A DNA stretch of 15,678 nt. It comes from CAZIAK01 sp964537035. Lineage in GTDB: Bacteria > Planctomycetota > B15-G4. Location of the stretch: the NCBI GenBank assembly GCA_964537035.1, contig CAZIAK010000076.1, forward strand, positions 1 to 15,678, written 5' to 3'. The position numbers and the translations under genes were made by a program. Below, piece after piece: positions 14,464 through 15,678 of the stretch. The notes below the pieces were generated by a model that searched no databases, was not told the DNA's origin, and saw only the letters and a program-made list of their open reading frames with translations. How positions within the stretch are numbered: the first letter of the stretch is position 1; each line of letters starts with the position of its first letter.

Positions 14464-15507
14464 ATGACCAACACTCTGACACGCCTCGCGGCGCCCGCGC
14501 TCCTCTTGGTTGCAGCCGTTGCCACACCTGCGATCGGCCAGAACTCTGCCAGTGTGGGCTTCGACGCCGGCAGTGAGGGCTGGTCGATCAACGGCCTGAA
14601 CGCGATCACTCCCACCGGCGGAAACCCCGCTGAACACGTGCGCTGGAACAACCCGGTGGACACCTTCGGCATCTCTGCCCGCACCAGCACCCACGCAGCG
14701 TTCCTGGGAGACTACACCGCCAAGGGTGAGGTGACCCTGAGCATCGACATGAAGGTCAACTTCATCACCTTCTTCGGCAGCCCGGTGCCCCGCAATCTGG
14801 TGGTCGAACTCTTCGACGATGATCCCTTCGGCGCCGCGCCTCCCGCCCAGGTCTGGTTCCCCCTGACCACTCTGCAGGGATCCGGCCAAGACTGGATGAC
14901 CTTCTCCACCACGGTGACCGACGTGTTCTCTGACACCCTGCCTGACGGTTGGCGAGGCGCGGGCGACGAAGATCCCATGACCTTCGAGCCCATCCTCCCT
15001 GCGGGTCGCACCTGGACCAACGTCCTCGCTGGTGTCGATCGCATCGAGTTCACCACCTTCGAGCCGGGCTTCTTCTTCGGCTTCACGAACTTCGACGTGA
15101 GCATGGACAACGTGTCCATTCAGCCCTTGCCGCCCCAGACGGCCTGGTCTGACGAAGGCGACGCGCTCGCTGGCGTGTTCGGCGACCCAGCGCTCACCGG
15201 CACGGGCACCCTGGCAGGGATGACCGTGAACTCGGTCGATCTCAGCAACGCCGCCACCTCGGCGCCCATGGCGCTGTTCATCGGTTTCGCCAGCAACCCG
15301 GTGTCCTTCAAGGGCGGCACGCTCGTCCCCGTGCCCAACCTGATCCTGTCGACCAGCACGGACGGTGGCGGCAACCTGGCCGTGCCCTTCGTCATGCCTG
15401 CCGGTGCGCCCGCAGGGGCAGAGCTCTGGGTTCAGGCTGCCATTCTTGATGGGGCGGCCGTGGCGGGCGTCTCGCTCAGCAACGCCATCCTCGGGGTCAC
15501 TCCCTGA
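14464..15507 (+). CDS. Secreted beta-rich protein with planctomycete-type C-terminal module
   Basis: 347 residues. A Sec signal peptide (about 1-26: MTNTLTRLAAP, then a hydrophobic core, then TPAIGQ) is followed by a beta-rich domain (about 28-225). That domain begins SVGFDAGSEGW and ends FTNFDVSMDNVSI, a layout like jelly-roll carbohydrate-binding or laminin-B-like modules (inference). The C-terminal ~110 residues (about 235-347) carry FKGGTLVPVPNLI, ELWVQAAILD and SLSNAILGVTP, a repeated signature of secreted planctomycete proteins, possibly a surface or sorting module. There is no catalytic motif. The start is placed at the ATG giving a clean signal peptide, with AGGA about ten bases upstream; an upstream ATG at 14398 overlaps the previous stop (TGATG) and would lengthen the N-terminus by 22 residues. 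Confidence 0.85.
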   Translation: MTNTLTRLAAPALLLVAAVATPAIGQNSASVGFDAGSEGWSINGLNAITPTGGNPAEHVRWNNPVDTFGISARTSTHAAFLGDYTAKGEVTLSIDMKVNFITFFGSPVPRNLVVELFDDDPFGAAPPAQVWFPLTTLQGSGQDWMTFSTTVTDVFSDTLPDGWRGAGDEDPMTFEPILPAGRTWTNVLAGVDRIEFTTFEPGFFFGFTNFDVSMDNVSIQPLPPQTAWSDEGDALAGVFGDPALTGTGTLAGMTVNSVDLSNAATSAPMALFIGFASNPVSFKGGTLVPVPNLILSTSTDGGGNLAVPFVMPAGAPAGAELWVQAAILDGAAVAGVSLSNAILGVTP

Positions 15508-15526
15508 CCGTGTGCGCCTGGTCTGG

Positions 15527-15564
15527 CCCGGACGTCTCGCCACGATCGTGATGAGAAGTCCGGG
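15527..15564 (+). terminator. Strong hairpin downstream of the secreted-protein gene
   Basis: CCCGGAC (15527-15533) pairs perfectly with GTCCGGG (15558-15564); inside, TCTC pairs with GAGA and the core is the palindrome CACGATCGTG (15541-15550). Only small mismatches interrupt the stem. It starts 20 bases after the stop codon, as expected for a terminator, but no T-tract follows, so it may act as a U-less terminator or an mRNA 3'-end stabiliser. Confidence 0.5.
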
Positions 15565-15640
15565 CAAGACCGCTCTGCCCTGGTGGACTGTGAGCGACGT
15601 GCGCAACGCGCTGCACGTTGTCCACAGGCTGCCGGGGCGG

Positions 15641-15661
15641 CGGGGCGTTGCCTCCGCCCCG
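15641..15661. repeat. Second GC hairpin near right edge
   Basis: CGGGGCG (15641-15647) and CGCCCCG (15655-15661) form a 7-base-pair stem with a 7-base loop. No T-tract follows. In such GC-rich DNA, short stems arise by chance, so its role is uncertain. The rest of 15508-15678 shows no gene. Confidence 0.3.
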
Positions 15662-15678
15662 TGCGTTGAGGCCCCTAG

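Noticed and set aside
14419..15606. 395-codon minus-strand ORF opposite the secreted protein
   Set aside because: Composition typical of an antisense shadow (Gly/Arg/His-rich) with no motifs; the plus frame has a signal peptide and a recognisable C-terminal module.

Overview
This is a GC-rich bacterial window, most likely from an uncultivated Planctomycetota bacterium. The clue is the secreted protein at 14464-15507. Its C-terminal beta-rich module, ending in an 'AGVSLSNAILGVTP'-type motif, is one I recognise from planctomycete genomes. The lineage is inferred from memory of family patterns, not from a search. Both 100-N gaps are flanked by identical 55-base copies, so this is a scaffolded short-read assembly, quite possibly metagenomic.

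Layout. (1) 1-90: the first 30 codons of a secreted protein that runs off the left edge (minus strand). (2) 369-3248, minus strand: a YtrA-type GntR repressor, an ABC ATPase and a large ABC permease form one tightly packed operon, with a candidate operator and promoter at 3283-3323. (3) 3425-5320, plus strand: a multi-membrane GT-C glycosyltransferase (PMT/ArnT-like). (4) 11034 down to 5407, minus strand: methyltransferase, YbhN/UPF0104-like membrane protein, DPM1-like polyprenyl-phosphate glycosyltransferase, a lipoprotein 'sulfatase' with Thr in place of Cys/Ser, and a membrane-anchored sulfatase homologue that has lost its catalytic and metal residues. Most junctions are 4-base ATGA/GTGA overlaps. 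(5) 11201-11410: a 14-bp tandem repeat interrupted by an assembly gap. (6) 11424-12923, minus strand: a membrane-anchored TPR-like protein. (7) 13142-15507, plus strand: an unrecognised protein with a possible N-terminal winged-helix region, then the secreted jelly-roll-like protein, followed by a strong hairpin at 15527-15564.

How the genes may work together. The GT-2 enzyme would make a polyprenyl-phosphate sugar on the cytoplasmic face, the YbhN-like protein could help move or anchor the lipid, and a GT-C enzyme such as 3425-5320 could transfer the sugar outside. The two sulfatase-fold proteins would then act outside the cytoplasm, perhaps as an active phospho- or sulfo-transferase/hydrolase with a catalytically dead partner. 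This envelope-glycan reading is inference. The paired active and dead alkaline-phosphatase-superfamily proteins, translationally coupled, are the most unusual thing here.

Collapsing the first N gap and its duplicated 55 bases removes 155 nt and gives a continuous 453-aa reading frame for the dead sulfatase. That gap is therefore very probably an assembly artefact, not missing biology.
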